The translations under genes and the position numbers were made by a program. A stretch of DNA of 64,000 nucleotides from Colius striatus (lineage: Eukaryota > Chordata > Aves > Coliiformes > Coliidae): contig NC_084774.1 of assembly GCF_028858725.1 (NCBI RefSeq), positions 3,818,001 to 3,882,000 of the forward strand, written 5' to 3'. Below are positions 1 through 13,465 of the stretch, in pieces (position 1 is the stretch's first letter; the number at the start of each line of letters is the position of its first letter). Under the pieces are notes generated by a model. That model did not search any database. It was not told where the DNA came from and saw only the letters and a list, made by a program, of their open reading frames with translations.

Positions 1-3000
1 TTTCAGATCTGCAGATGTGATGAGGGTTTTATTAGTGCAGTCTGGGATCCGAGGATACCTGAATCAAAGATGCAGTGAGGATGATATTGTTCATAAAGGG
101 CTTCACTGAAGGGAAAAGATTAGCCTGAAAGAAAATAATGAAACATCTTCAGTTAAGCCATGGACATTGAAAAATTATCCATTGCAGCATTGTGTTGTTG
201 AAAAAGCATGTGCATAGAACAGGTCCTCAGGGCAGGAGGCTTTGCAGGAGGAGTGGAGCTGGTTGTGGCCATGGACAGTAGCAGCTCCCATTGTGTGGGA
301 GATGGGGTTGGACTCTTGGCAAGGGTCCCTGAGGGACTGGGAGAAGTGGCCAGCGTGTGCCAAGGAAGGGCAAGCCAACCCAACCATCACACTCTCCAGC
401 ACAACATCTCTGGGAGATGAATGCCAGCAGTAAAGGTAAACATTTCCCAGGGATGCATGTCTCCATCTGAATTTCCAAAAGCATTGAATTTGGCGAAGAA
501 ATAGAGACAGACACTTCTCTTGGCAACTCCTCCAGCTTTCCCACGGTGCTTTGGCACCTCTGAAGAAGAGAGAAGTCATTGCACAGCCAACCAGAACAAC
601 ACCGGCTGCTCCAAGCTCCCAGGACCCGGCTGCTGAGATCCAGCCTCCAGGCACAAAGTAGGATCTTCTAATGATGGTGTCTGTGGACAACCAAAAAGGT
701 GTTCCACACCAGCCCAGCCAGTGGATGGCCCCAGGAGGCACGTGCAGAACACTCAACCTTTCAGTTAGAGAAGTACTTGAGTAAATAAGCAACAAAGTAC
801 TTTAGACTTTTGGGTTGGATGTGGGAGTTGAAGGTTTCTTCTACCATATTGCACTCTCCACGTTTCCAGCTGAAAAAAAATGATGGTAGTGGCAACCCCC
901 TGGAGCCAGCCCTTCAGGTGACCAGAGATTAATCATTTACCTCCACAACAGCACAAGTTTATTACTGGCTCCTTTCTAACTCTTTTCTCCCTTCATTTTT
1001 CTGGTTTTCACCAGCACAGTCACTGTACTTTTCTTCTTCTAAGCAAAGGCCATTATTTATATAAAGTGAAACAAGAAAGGGAAGAGAAATGGGTGGCAGG
1101 AGTGCCAGGACTTTCTCATACTATGAGTCTAGCTCTCTGCAGTGTTTTATGATAGGACAGAAAGAAAAAACCCAAACAAAGCAAACAAATCACGAGCAAA
1201 CATCCTACTCCACTGCTCTTCCAGCAGAGGAAATTTCCAGGGTTGGATCTGAGCAGACCAGCTTTTCCAGTGGCCCCTGACCTCACCTTGCAGAGAGCTG
1301 CCAAGTCCCCTCACTCTTAAATCACTCTTTGTGTTTTCCCCAGCCTAATTAAATTGCTTCATTCCATTTGTGGGTACATTGTGGGAGCAAAGCTCTGTTC
1401 CAACAATATTAACGAGCTTGGGTTAGAAGTTAAAGCACCCACTAATATGTTTAAATGAATACTCACTTGAAACTTTCCAGCCTGGCTTGTACTTTTGGTG
1501 CTGAGGAGACAGGGCAGGGTCAGCCTCAGGTTAAGGTCCCCTCAGCTCTCTCTGAGCTCCTCACATCAATCCCAGCCTGCTGACAGCACTTGAAGGTGCT
1601 GAAAAGTTCTCCCACAGTACCTTATGGGCTTTGCCCTTTGCAATATTTTTGAACATCAAGGTTTTGGGTTTTCCTAAAACACTTCTTTGGACACATCTCT
1701 GTCCCAGGGGGAGAAGGGAGCTTATTCCAGCTGCACTCTCCTCCTGCCAAGAAATCCTCCCACTGCCCAGCAGTTCTTTCCCTACCTAGGACCAGTTCTG
1801 CAGGGATAATTGATGGCTCCTTCGTCAGGTCTTCTCTCAGTAACTGCATTTCCTCGTAGGTGGCATTAGCATGGTCAAGTGAACTCTTTGCAATCAATGG
1901 CCAAGGGTGAGGAAGTGTCTCTGAGAAAAAGATTGTGTTAGCAAACTTGGAGGCTCACTGCTGGGGCAGGATGGGGGGACTGAAAGGAGCAGCCTTCGGC
2001 TTCTCTTGGGCTGTTTTATTCCTATACTCTTTGTGTACTTTGCATAATAATGCAATAGAGTTGACAAAAGATTTATTCCTGGCGCCTATAAAATGACACA
2101 ATACAATGAGTTTTAAATGGAGAAGGGGGGAAAAAATCAAGAGAAAAGGTAATTATGCAAGCTCTTCTTAAAGTCTGTAAATGTTATGGACAGAAAGTCA
2201 ATTAGTGCAGAGGAAGCTGCAGAAGCATTTGGTTTTTACTTTCTTTCTTTCTTCTTTCAAGCCTTTTAATGTCCAGGCAACAGAGGGTATTTAAAAGATG
2301 CCAGTAGTGCCTGTGCACAAGCATGCAGGCACATACAGGCAATGATACAGGCAATGTACTCCTGCCTGTGTGGAGTCATCGCTATTCTTCTCAGTTATAT
2401 CCACACACAGCTGCTCTGTCTTGTGATGGTGCACCACTTGCTGAAGTAGAAATATTTGTATAGATTATGTGTAATGTTAAACTGGTGGAGCTCAACCATG
2501 GGCTATAGTGTGTGCATATAGTTTGTATCCATCATAACTCTCACAGAGCACATTTGGGTTTGAAGTACACTTTTGGAGTGTGAAGGAGTTGTTTGTACGA
2601 GTGCTGAGAATTCAAGCCTTTTACAGCATGTCTTGCTTTTTAGGGCCTTAAAGAATTCTCCTCCTGAATTGCAACAGTCCCCAGAGAGGACTTCACATGG
2701 ATGTTTATCATTTTGGAAAGTATCTTTGAGGCTTTACTTTCTCTAGCTGCTGATGCATCCTCTCAGGTACAAATTGTCTCCAGCTCATCCACGCAGCCCC
2801 TCAGGGAAGTGAAACCTAAACATGGAAACTGTAATGTTGATGATTTAGAACATGTAGCTGGACAAAGAAAAGTGATAAAGCAGCCACTTCCCCCCAGACT
2901 GAAGGGAGAGACACATCCCTGTCTCATTGCAGTGACAGGGATGTACTGCCTCAGCACCTCAAACTTCCCCAGCCCCATCTCAACTGGCTCATCACTTCCT

Positions 3001-4010
3001 CCAAAAAGCACACCATAAACCTTTGCTTTATTCTGCCTGTCAAGAGTAGTGGCTTGAGCTGGGAAGGGTTTTGCAGAGCAATAAATGCTGTCCTGGCTCC
3101 TGTACAGCAGGATGATGCCAGCCCTGGGTGCAGCCACACATTGGGCATCTTCTCTGGAGGCTTCAGATCTCTTTTGCAGAGAGACCTCTCCAGGACATGG
3201 TACTTGCCAGGGTTGTAAGGAGCCATGGAAAAGCAGGCTTGTTGCCTCTATGTATATTTATCCTTGACATCTTCTTGGAGGACATGGTGGACTGTGTACA
3301 TGATGATTTGGGGGTTGTGGCCATCAAGAGCATTAGCCAGGCTAATAAAATGCTCAGACATCTCCAGCTTTGCCTTCTGAAGGACTGTTTCATTAGCCAC
3401 AGGCTCAAGAGCAGACAGTCTCCTGCTGTGTCTAATGCAAACCACGAGCACCATCTACTGTCATGTATTGCAGCTTAATCCATTATTGACATGTCTGTGA
3501 TTCAATAAAGGGGCTGTTATCACAGTCAGGTTTCTTGCCTGTTGCACTGAACGTTGTTCAATAGCTTATTAGAGTTTACTAATAAGGAAAGCTCACAGAG
3601 GAATGGATTTTTCTGTTCAGCACTTAGGCCATGTGCAAACCTCAGCATTTACAGGGGTCACAGTGAGTCCCTCCTAATGGCCCACGGAGGAATAGCACAA
3701 AGTTAGTTTTCAGGGTACAATAATAGGCATTTATGGACCATGCAACTGATTAAAAGAATCATAAAGCAAAAGTGGTTTGCATTTTTCAGAGGAAGGAACA
3801 CACTTGAGCAGCAGCAGCAGGAGCACCTTGTCCTGTACCACAACAGCTCTGTATGAAAGAACTTTTATAAAGCATGTGGATCAGATGGCCTGAGGGTCAG
3901 GCCCACCCCTGTCAGGCTGTGCAGAGTGACCTGCTGTCAGTCTGGGAGCAGAAGCATTTCCCTGTCATAGCTGCTCCTCCCCAGGAGTTTCTCTGCAGAC
4001 ACCCCAATTT
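1..4010. other. Intergenic DNA, no gene recognised
   Basis: No reading frame here resembles a known protein, and none is flanked by convincing splice sites. The longest open frame (206 codons, minus strand, 175-795) is rich in W, C and H and looks like chance. A short pyrimidine run of CTTT type lies near 2238-2262. I see no CR1 copy or RNA gene in this stretch. Confidence 0.6.
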
Positions 4011-4285
4011 CACAGCATCACAGAACCTCAAGGGTTGGAAGGGACCTGGAAAGCTCATCCAGTGCAACCCCCCTGCCAAAGCAGGAGCACCTAGAGCAGG
4101 GCACACAGGAGCTCATCCAGCTGGGTTGGGATGTCTCCAGAGAAGGAGCCTCCATACCCATCTGGGCAGCCCCTGCCAGGGCTCCCTCAGCTCAACAGGA
4201 AAGCAATTCTTCCTTGTGTTTCTTTGGAACTTCTGATGTTCCAGCTTGTCCCGTTGCCCCTTGTCCTGTCATTGAGATTTTTCTC
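4011..4285 (-). mobile_element. CR1 LINE fragment, 5'-truncated
   Basis: The plus strand begins with a divergent 'atcacagaacctcaagggttggaagggacc', which is the reverse complement of a CR1 3' end. It continues through the usual 'ggcagcccctgccagggctccctca' block to 'ccccttgtcctgtca'. The element is therefore inserted on the minus strand and has lost its 5' part, as nearly all CR1 copies do. It carries no functional reading frame. Confidence 0.9.
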
Positions 4286-7200
4286 CCAAACACAGGAGTG
4301 GGACACAGGAAAGAACAAGTTATGAGGTTGTGGTCCAACACCATTGGCCAGGCTGGCAGGGGGATGCAGGATGGTGCTCATCAGCCCTCATTCATCACCA
4401 CAGCCTCCTACATCAGAGGGTCCCTTCTTCTCCATCCCCACTGACACCTGGGATGCAGCATGGGGACAAAGTGACAGCACAGAGCCGGGTAGAAACCTTG
4501 CAGTGTGCAGCACCCCATGTGGGAGCCTCCAAACCCATGAGCAGGGACTTTTGATTATATTTAACATTTAAATGTTGATTACTTTTCACTTTTTTGGCAG
4601 ATTCTTTGCTGGTTTTTAATGTGTGGTGGAGGCCCTGCAGGGCAGGGGATTCCTGGCATTCAGGGGGGTGGGGGGAGGGTGGTGGTTAGTTATTTCTTTG
4701 TTCTGGTTTGATTTTTTTGCTCTGATTTGCTTGCAGGGGGGAGGGGCTGCATGCTATTTATTTCTTTATTCATTCATTTCTTTATGGAAGGGGGGAGGCC
4801 TGGATTTGTTTACAGTTTAGGGAGCCAGATTGGTACTTTTCATTACTTCTGGTGGCTTGTGGAATCTTTTTGCAGCCAGCAGGCAGGTGGGTGCCAGTGC
4901 AGCCCCATCACACAGTGGAGAATGGAGAGGAGATGGGTGAGTCAAGATCTTGCTCCATTTCCTATCTTTATTATTGACCTGAGAAACTCCTGTAACACCC
5001 CTGCCTGGGAGTCCCAGCTGTGGCCACAGGAATGGGAGCAAATCAAAGAAAGAACTTACCCCTTCCTCAGCCATCATTAGGCCACATCTGCACCCCATTT
5101 TGGGCCACCCAGTAGAACATAAGCTTCAGCACAGGCATGAGCACTGGGGCACTGGTCAGAGGCACTCTGCAGCTGGCCCTGAGCATTGCCATTTTGATTC
5201 AATCGCATTTCATACCCACTTTGATTTTGTGTAATAAACAGCCAAGGCACAGATCAACTGGCCTCATTTTTACAGGAAGGCTTTTAAACCCTTCCCTGCC
5301 ACATCAAGAAATGCATCATTTGCAGTCACACTTATGTCAAGTTTGGCTTGATGCATGCTGTCACAATGAAGGTGGAGGGTGAATCCCAAATCTGAAGACA
5401 TGAATTTGCTCCATTTGCTGTCCTTTTCTTTTCCACTTTGCAAATGTCCCACGTTTCAGCAGTTCAGAAAGCACCTGTAAGTGCTGGGGCCAGACTGTGA
5501 CCACAGGCATTTTCCTACCAACTCCATAAATGTCTCTCCAGGGGGTCTCATTTTAATTGCCATTGCTCCCATGTGCCCCATGGACATGGAGCAGTGGGGT
5601 CCATCATTGAGATGAACAGCACCAGGGGCTGGGCTGGGCTCCCCAGCTTCCTCAGGTTTGTGACTGGTACCTGCAGTGTGATGAGGCACTCCAGAAAGCA
5701 ATTGTTTCTCTTTTAATATGCTCTCAGAAAACAATTACCAGCAGGAGTGGTGAATGCACTTCTAATTATATCCTGGCTGTCTCACCCCCTCCTAGACGTG
5801 AACTGCTTTAATAGCAAAGGGCATTCAGGAAATCAGCAAAATGGTTTCATTCAGTGACAATGAACTTGATGGAGGGTTTCCACACTTGGTGTGTTCCAGG
5901 GGGATGTTCACAGTGTCCAGGGCAGATGTTGTGCAGGGCTGAGGGTGAAGACACAGCTGCTGGACCATGCTCTCCTAAACTCCTTCATGTTTTTGCACAT
6001 CAGCTATGTCGCTGCTCTGCACAGTGCTGTCAGTGGGATTTTGGGCAGTGTAGCATCTGGATGCACAGGTTTTATTGCTTTCACTTGCAAAAGTAGCTCT
6101 TACCTCAAGCAGAGAGCTCTCATATTCCAGTACAGATGAGACAAACCAGCAGGACCTTTCACAATGAACCACATTCCCGTGCTGCATGTTGACCATAGTT
6201 TTTAAGAGAAGGGTGAAAGGCACCTTTCAGCTGTTATCTGCTTGAATAAAAGCAGTTAACTGGGGACTGCCAGCTTTTCTAGAGGAAGCCTGATCAAGTA
6301 TCTGGTTTGGCAGCCTTGTCTCTGCTTCATCCAGTCATGTAAGTCTGTTAAACAGTCCCAGAGAGACCACAAAAACACGAGTTTCTTAGAAGAGATCAAC
6401 ACTCCAGCTTCCCGTCCCAGCTGTCAATCTGGGAGCAAACAGCTCTGCGAGCAGCAGCAGAGTGATGGAACAGCTCAGCCCCACTTTCCTTCCAAATTCC
6501 CCTCGAAGATTTGCATCCATCTCATTTTAATTGGCCTTTACCGGGGCTGTCCTTAGTTTCTCTTAGTTCTTCTCCTCATTTCATCTCTGACTGGTTTGCA
6601 TTTCATGAAAGTGCTTGGATTGCACGGGCTGCACCGCGCCTGCCTTTCTCCAAGCCTGCTGTTGAATCAGCTCGCTATTGTCTCAAAGTACTTCTTTCCT
6701 CCTCCCTCCCAAAAGGCTTTGAGAGACACATAATACCCTCTTTAAAATGCCTCATCGTGGATGTATCACCTGAGGATCTGTTTCTAACGGAGACTGGCAC
6801 TGAAGCAGCATTATCCTTGATAGAATTCTTCATGCATTAGATTGGAAGCGGCGTTGATCAATGCGAGTTAAAATAACACCCAGCTACATAAATACAGAGC
6901 TCTATTTTGTAATTATTTGCAATACTTGACTATAAGCTTGGAAATAACATTTCTTATCTCATCAAGTGTGACCTTCTCCATATGCCAAACACTGAGCAGC
7001 TCCTCTCTGGGGGTTTCAGACTTCCCTGAGAACAGGTAGCCCAGGCAGCCTTGGGAGACGGTGTGGTTTTGGGGTGCCAGAGCTGGGAGTGCAGAAGAAA
7101 GAGAAGCTGCAGCAATCTCACTGGATACCCCAACCTTGATGAAATGTGTGTGCACAAAATAAATCTTCAATGGGTTAATATGTAGATAGCCAGATCCCAG

Positions 7201-10200
7201 CAAATAAATGAGGCTTATTCTCAGCTTTGGTCAAAGAGCAGAGAGCGAGGCAAGGTGGGACGTGATCAGAGCCTCGTGTTCAGCACAGCTCCTTGCCGTG
7301 GTGCTCAGCAATCCCCAGCACCAAATGTGACAGGGATGCCAGGATGCTTTCTCTGCTGGGGAGGGCTGAGAGTGCCCCAGCAGCACACAGCTGTCAGAAA
7401 AGCATCTTCACCTCTCTTTCTTAAAGCCCTTTGATGACAGCTCTGTGGTGGCTGAGGCCATGGCCACAGCTGGTTTGCCATCACTGAGGTTGACTCGGTA
7501 TAATTTTGAATCTATTTCCTAAAATACATAGCTCACTGTCTTTTATACTATAATTGAGGCTTCTGTTTTCCTCTGTGCATTTCTTTTTTGGTTTAGTTGC
7601 CTCGTGGCAATCTGAGAGAAAACTTCCAGTTCGTTAAAGCCTTCTTTTTATTCCTTTCCTTCTTCTTTTTCCTCTTTTTTTTGTAATTAATGTGAGTCAC
7701 AGAATATTTTATATTTGGAATCGTGTTCTTTGTAGACAGTAGTCAAACGTGTTTGGTTAGCAGCCAGATGCTAAGCATATGCAGCAGAGGAGTGAGATGA
7801 AAGGATGTAGGTAAACAGGGGAAGACACATGCTGATGGTGAGACCGACCCCCCTCCGCCCTCCCTGTGCTGCTGTACTTGCTAAAATAGATGCCAGCCTC
7901 AAAGGTAAATGGAAGCCAAATTCTGAGGGAAAGCAGAAATGACTTGAAGGATACCTTTTTAATTTAAAAAAGCAGTACTGGGATAGCAAGTTTAGAAAGA
8001 TTGTTCCTAAAAGCTTAAGGCTCTGTTTCTCTGCCCTCTATCTTTAGCTTCTTATATTGATATGGAATGAGGAAAGAGCTTTTTCTGGGCACATTGAAGG
8101 AAAGCACAATTCATGCTATAAGCATCTTTCTCCTTTCCATGCAATCTTATTGCTCTGCCCCTTGAAATGTTGCAAAAAAGTAGAAATAGAGAAGAAAAGG
8201 GCTATTTGCTTGCCAAATTATATATCTCAAGCAGGGAGCATGGGGATCCAGAGCTGTAACAGCCTCTAATTGTCTTGCAGGGGTAATTTAAATTAGTTCA
8301 ACCCTTATTTATGAGTGTGACATTTCTTTCTTTGTATTGCAGCCATTCTTAAATGCCTTAACACTGGATCAATATCACTTTGTACCAAGCCAGACCTGCA
8401 AAACGTGCTATTCCCCAGAAAACATTTGTTTTGCTAGCCAGGGCTTTGTGCTTGACCCACCTGCCAGAGAAGTGAAGGGTAGGGCCCTGCAAGATGGTAT
8501 TTGCTTCCTGGCTCATGGCTGCTTGCCTGCCTGGAGCTCCCAGTGTCCAGCCAGGCAGGGATGTCACCAACCCACCACAGCATGGGCAGCCTCTTGGTTG
8601 GATGGAGAGCAAAAGGAGAGAGAGAGAGGGGGGACATCAGCACTGAGTGCACGGAGGAAATATGGAGCTCACAAATCTTGCTGTATACAAACTGAAATAA
8701 TGCCACTCCTGAGCACTCATTGCAAATTCACAATGTCTGTCTATATGTCAGGGAATATGTTTTGAACCTTTCCTTTCCTTTTATCTTGCTGTTCCAATAA
8801 TCCAGCCTGGTAGATAAAATCAGCCAAGAAGCATCTTACGTGGTGCTGCCCAGATTATCTCTCTAGAGCCCCGATGGCAGGTGCTTTGCAAAACACAAAG
8901 TGGTTTGAAAAGCTGAAGCTTTTCATTTGCTTTGTGTAGCCACAAATGGAAGAGTTTAGTAAAATAAATTACTCTGTGCCACCACGTGATACAGACACTG
9001 TCTCCCAGCAGTGCTCAGAGGAAAGTATCAGTAATGGTTATGGTAGGAGAATAACCTGAAATCTACTCTTCCCTAAGGTGTCTGATGTTGGAGACTGGAA
9101 CCTGTTATGTGTGAAAGAGAGATCAACACTGGAAGATCTTTCTAGAGGAATCCCTCAGGTGGCAGGATCCGTCTGCAAGATGTCACTGTCAGGAATTGAA
9201 GAGATTTAGTGCAGCACTGAAGTGGCCAGCTGACATCTGTATGGGCAGACATGAAGTATCTGGGGTCTACTCACTTTGAAATGAAGAAGGGCTGGGATGC
9301 AAAACTAGATGAATACAGACATAACTTTTCCCCTTATTTTTTCTGGGTTATTTGCCTCTGATTCATTTGATAGTGAGATATCCACAGGCACATGAAACAT
9401 TTTGGTCCAGAGTCATGCAAAGGGAACTTCGTGAGCTCCAGGATGGTCAGGTCAGGAGTGAACTTGGAGCATTTTGTAACAGACACTCAACTCAAGGCCT
9501 TTGCTGTTGGTGAAATCTTGCAAAAGTACTCAGTAGTGAATAGAATATGCCCAGCCTACCTGGCTGGAGGTTGCAAGGACAAGTGTTGGGGATGGAAGTG
9601 ATGCAGCAGCCGGCAGCTCCAGCACAGGGGTCACTCCGTGCTGCTGACACCAGGAGTGCAAACTGGCAGATGAGCTCCTGAATGCCAGCCTGGACCTGAC
9701 TCCACTGGCACTAAACATGAAGGCAAATATAGAGGTAGGAATAAGGCACTTAACCTCTCTAAAAAAGGATGAAATAAGGGGTAAAAATGTTATCACATTG
9801 CTCTTGTGCACCCACAGATGACAAGTAACTTTAAAAATCCAGCATCTTTACAAACTCAGAAAGTAGAGTTATCTACCCTGGTCTTCTGTCCCAGTGCCAA
9901 TTCCAGTTACACTGGTGGAAATTTCTCTGCAATTACACATCTACACCTGTCTGCAAAAATGGAAGTGGCTCTTCTGAATCTTTTGGGTAGATAGATGAAA
10001 TGAGGGAGGCAAAAGCAGTGCTCAAGTTTGATCTGACTTCAGCAGACAGAAACCACAGCAGTGATTTCAGAGCAATGCACCAAAATCAGATCATCGAGTC
10101 AGAGAGCAGCAAGTCCTGAAAGTGTCCTCAGAGGACATTTCACAACATCCCTGATGCTACTCCCCAGCTTGAGCCTCAAAAGCACCACAGTAACACCCTT

Positions 10201-12574
10201 CTCAGCACAGGCAGAGCTATTAGAGATCCAAGTGAACGTGGTTAGCTAGCACTGAGTGTCTGGCCTTAATATTCACCCTCCTTCAGTGGCCTCAGAGGAC
10301 AGCTGATACAGCACACGATTAGGCACGACAAGCTGCACCTCAGAGATGAACAAGCTTGTTGATAAAGGACGAGCAAGCATTATATTTTAATGACACTAGA
10401 AATTAGCATATCAAAATCTTGCTCTTTCTCCCCTTAGCCCATACTTCTGCAGAGGGAGGAAGGAGGTGCAAAGCAGAGGGCTCCTTTTGCATGGTAACTC
10501 CTGTTTGTGTCTCTGTTCGGCCCGTTGAAGTTCTTCATCTGAAAACTTTCTTTGAATCCATAAGCAGCTGCAGCAGAACGGTTCAGGGACGTGTGGCAGC
10601 GCTTGAAGTTTGAGGATGCAAACTTCATACAACCTCCCTCCTTTCCATTTTAATTGCAAGGCACACACAACAGAGGCCACTCGCTGTCAAGAGGAAAAGA
10701 TATATTAGCAATTCCTCCTCAACATTACTGCTAAAACACCTTAGGCATGTTTCACTGTGGCTATTTCAGGAGAGCAGCAGTCTCTGCTTTTTGAGCCCTG
10801 TGGCATAAAGCAAAGGCCTCTGGAAATGGACCCAACCTGCCAGCAAATATTCTGTAGCTGTCACCTTTGTTTTCAAATCCCACGTGGCATTAATTATTTG
10901 CTCATAAAAATGACACGCACAGAAGCAAAACGGCTCTGATGAGGATTTGCTCTTTGTCTTACAAACCCAGGTGACTTCACAGCTCAAGGTAAGTTGTAAA
11001 GGATGGGCAGAAAGAGAAGAAATCTTGCTTTTGTAACTTCTGCCTGCAAGAGCCTGAAGGGAGGGGATGAGTAGGTGGAGGGAAATTATTGGTCCCATTA
11101 ACTAATCTGCCCAAACTACCTGCATTATGTGTATTTTTTATGCTCTCACCTACTCGACACACAAAACTACTAAATGTGGCTGATACAAGCTCGTGTCTCA
11201 ACAGCCTATCTTGACAACAGGCAACCTTGACATCCTACAAGTAATTTTGAGAAACTGTTCAGAGTCAAGATTGGGGGTTTTTAAGTTTATTTTTACGTTC
11301 TCCATTTAAAAGAAAACAACTGAGAATCCATTGTGTGCACCAAGAAAGCAAGCTCTGTGTTTCCAAGGTTAGGTTTCTGAGAACTTCAGCTCTATCCTAA
11401 TGGTTATTTTTTTAATAAGAAATGGACACTTCAAAGTTTGAGACATCCATTGTTTGAGCTGAAGCTCAGGAGCTATTGCTATCAAAAAGGAGTTTGTTCC
11501 ATCCACTTTCGAGGGAAGAGGTACAGCCATGCAGCAGCACGTTATGACATTGTATGGCCAGCTGCTCCCTACATAAAGGCAGCTTCTGATAGCTTATTCC
11601 TGTTTAGTTAGAGGAACATCTACAGATATCAAGGAAGAGAAACCACACACAAAGCCTGGATGTCTATGTTGGTTGCAAGGTAGCCATTGCTGCGTCAAGA
11701 ATGAGAGGCAAGTTTGGCAGGGAGGTGTAATACATATTCTATCAGACAAACCCTGATATAAGCAAACCAGAGACAGGCAAGACAAAAGTAGGAAGTAATA
11801 TGTGCAAACCATGTATGTCCTTTTCTATGTCCCTTTACTAAGGCAAATGACTGCACAAACATTTTGCTGTTTTATTCCAACACAGCCCTTTCCTTACCTT
11901 TCACAAAGAATCTGCTAAGCTTATTTACCTCTGGATGCTTTAGCCTGCTGCTTGCTCTTAGCAGAGCTGGGGTGTCTGGGACTTACACTTTAAAGCATTA
12001 ATATTGCTCTCTGATATGCTGATGGGGCTGCAAAAAAAGTATTCTGGTGAAGGCTCACTGCTGTCTGCTCAGAATTTAAACGTGGGAATCAAATACACAG
12101 TAGGATACACCAGCCATGAGAACTGCAGACAAATCTTTGAGGTCTTCTCTTAGACATGCTGGGAACATTTTTTGACTCAGCCTTGAAAGAGGCAGGGTTG
12201 TTCCAACTCATCCAAGTAAAGCTAAATTGTTGATCAGCATCCAGAGCATCCAGAGCAGACCTGCCTGGCCGAGGCTGTGAAAGAAAAATGGCTTTATTAG
12301 GGCCTGTCACAGCATAAACCTGATCCCATACTGGAGGCACTGCTTCGCTGTCTCTGATAAAGAACCTGTGTATAATGATAAGTTCAGTCCCAGCAGTGAG
12401 ATAAATAGATGGCAGAGCCCATCTGGGTGCCTGCTGCTGTTAGTGCTGGCTGGCACTGGATGTGTCCCCACTGGGCGCCACTGCAGGAGACCCAGTAGTT
12501 CCAGCTCTCAAAACAGCAGCTACACTAGGAATTTAATCTTCTGTGGGCTCTTATGGCATTAATTTTCTCTTTCA
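4286..12574. other. Intergenic DNA, AT-rich, mostly single-copy
   Basis: No gene is recognised. The stretch holds a G-rich tract at 4663-4684 (G6-T-G6-A-G3-TGGTGG) that could fold as a G-quadruplex, a pyrimidine-rich run at about 7643-7686, and a short AG run at about 8616-8628. A weak CR1-like trace may lie at about 5045-5115, where 'ggccacatctgcaccccattttgggcc' resembles an internal CR1 segment. Most of 6490-7760 and 10240-12000 shows no repeat signature. It could include conserved non-coding elements, but this cannot be judged from one genome. Confidence 0.5.
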
Positions 12575-13465
12575 TAGATCATAGAATTGTTTTGGTTGGT
12601 CAACAACCATATGATCATGGTATCCAAGCTCTCCCCTCACCCTGCCCAGCCCAGCACTGACCCACAGCCCTCAGCACCTCAGCTCCACGGCTTTGGGATC
12701 CCTCCAGGGCTGGGCACTCCCCCAGCTCCCTGGGCAGCCTGGCACAGGGCTGACACCCCTCTCAGGGAAACAGCTCTGCCTCAGCTCCAAGCTCAACCTC
12801 CCCTGGGGCAACTTGAGGCTGTTTCCTCTTGTTCTGTCACTTGTTTCTTGGGAGAAAAGACCGACCCCCAGCTCCCTGCAGCCTCCTGTCAGGGAGTGTC
12901 AGAGAGTGCTCCTGTCTGCCCTCAGCCTCCTCTTCTCCAGGCTCAACACCCCCATTCCCTCAGCCCCTCCCCAGCCCCTTGTGCTCCAGCCCCTTCCCCA
13001 GCTCTGTGCCCGGCTCTGGCCACGCTGCAGCCCCTCAGTGTCCCTGTGGCAGTGAGTGAGGGGCCCAGCCCTGAGCACAGCCCTGGAGCTGCAGCCTCCC
13101 CAGGGCCCAGCACAGGGGACAACCCCTGCCCTGCTCCTGCTGCCACCCCAGTGCTGATCCCAGCCAGGATGCTCTTGGCCTTCTTGCCCACCTGGGCACG
13201 CTGCTGGCTCATGTTCAGCTGCTGTCAACCACACTCCCAGGTCTTTTTTCACCAGGCAGCTTTCCAGCCCCTCTGCCCCAGCCTGGAGCGGTGCCTGGGG
13301 TTGTTGTGGCCCAAGTGCAGGACCCGGCCTTTGGCCTTGTTGAGCCTCCACAACTGCCCTCAGCCCATGGCTCCAGCCTGCCAAGGGCCCTCTGCAGCCC
13401 CTTTCTGCCTTCACACAGATCTCTGCTCCTGCTGAGCTTCATGCCATCTGTGAACTTAGATCGTT
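12575..13465 (-). mobile_element. CR1 LINE fragment, about 0.9 kb (group B)
   Basis: Starting from the plus-strand left edge ('gatcatagaattgttttggttgg'), this reads as a reverse-complemented CR1. It goes through 'ctttgggatccctccagggctgggca', 'agcctcctcttctccaggctcaacac' and 'gcacgctgctggctcatgttcagc' to 'gagcttcatgccatctgtgaactta'. It is the longest CR1 copy in the window and covers the 3' end of the reverse-transcriptase ORF region plus the 3' tail. A 282-codon plus-strand frame across it is a GC-rich accident. Several derived changes are shared with the copies at 34745, 43690, 55265 and 60745, so they form one subfamily. Confidence 0.95.

Noticed and set aside
175..795. 206-codon minus-strand open frame
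   Set aside because: Trp-, Cys- and His-rich composition, no recognisable domain, no promoter or splice context; other frames in the same place are also open.
9740..9800. Possible second MIR relic ('gcacttaacctctctaaaaaaggatg')
   Set aside because: Only about 15 bases follow the MIR pattern; too short to support.
12587..13435. 282-codon plus-strand open frame
   Set aside because: It lies entirely on the antisense side of a CR1 element; GC-rich repeat sequence explains it.
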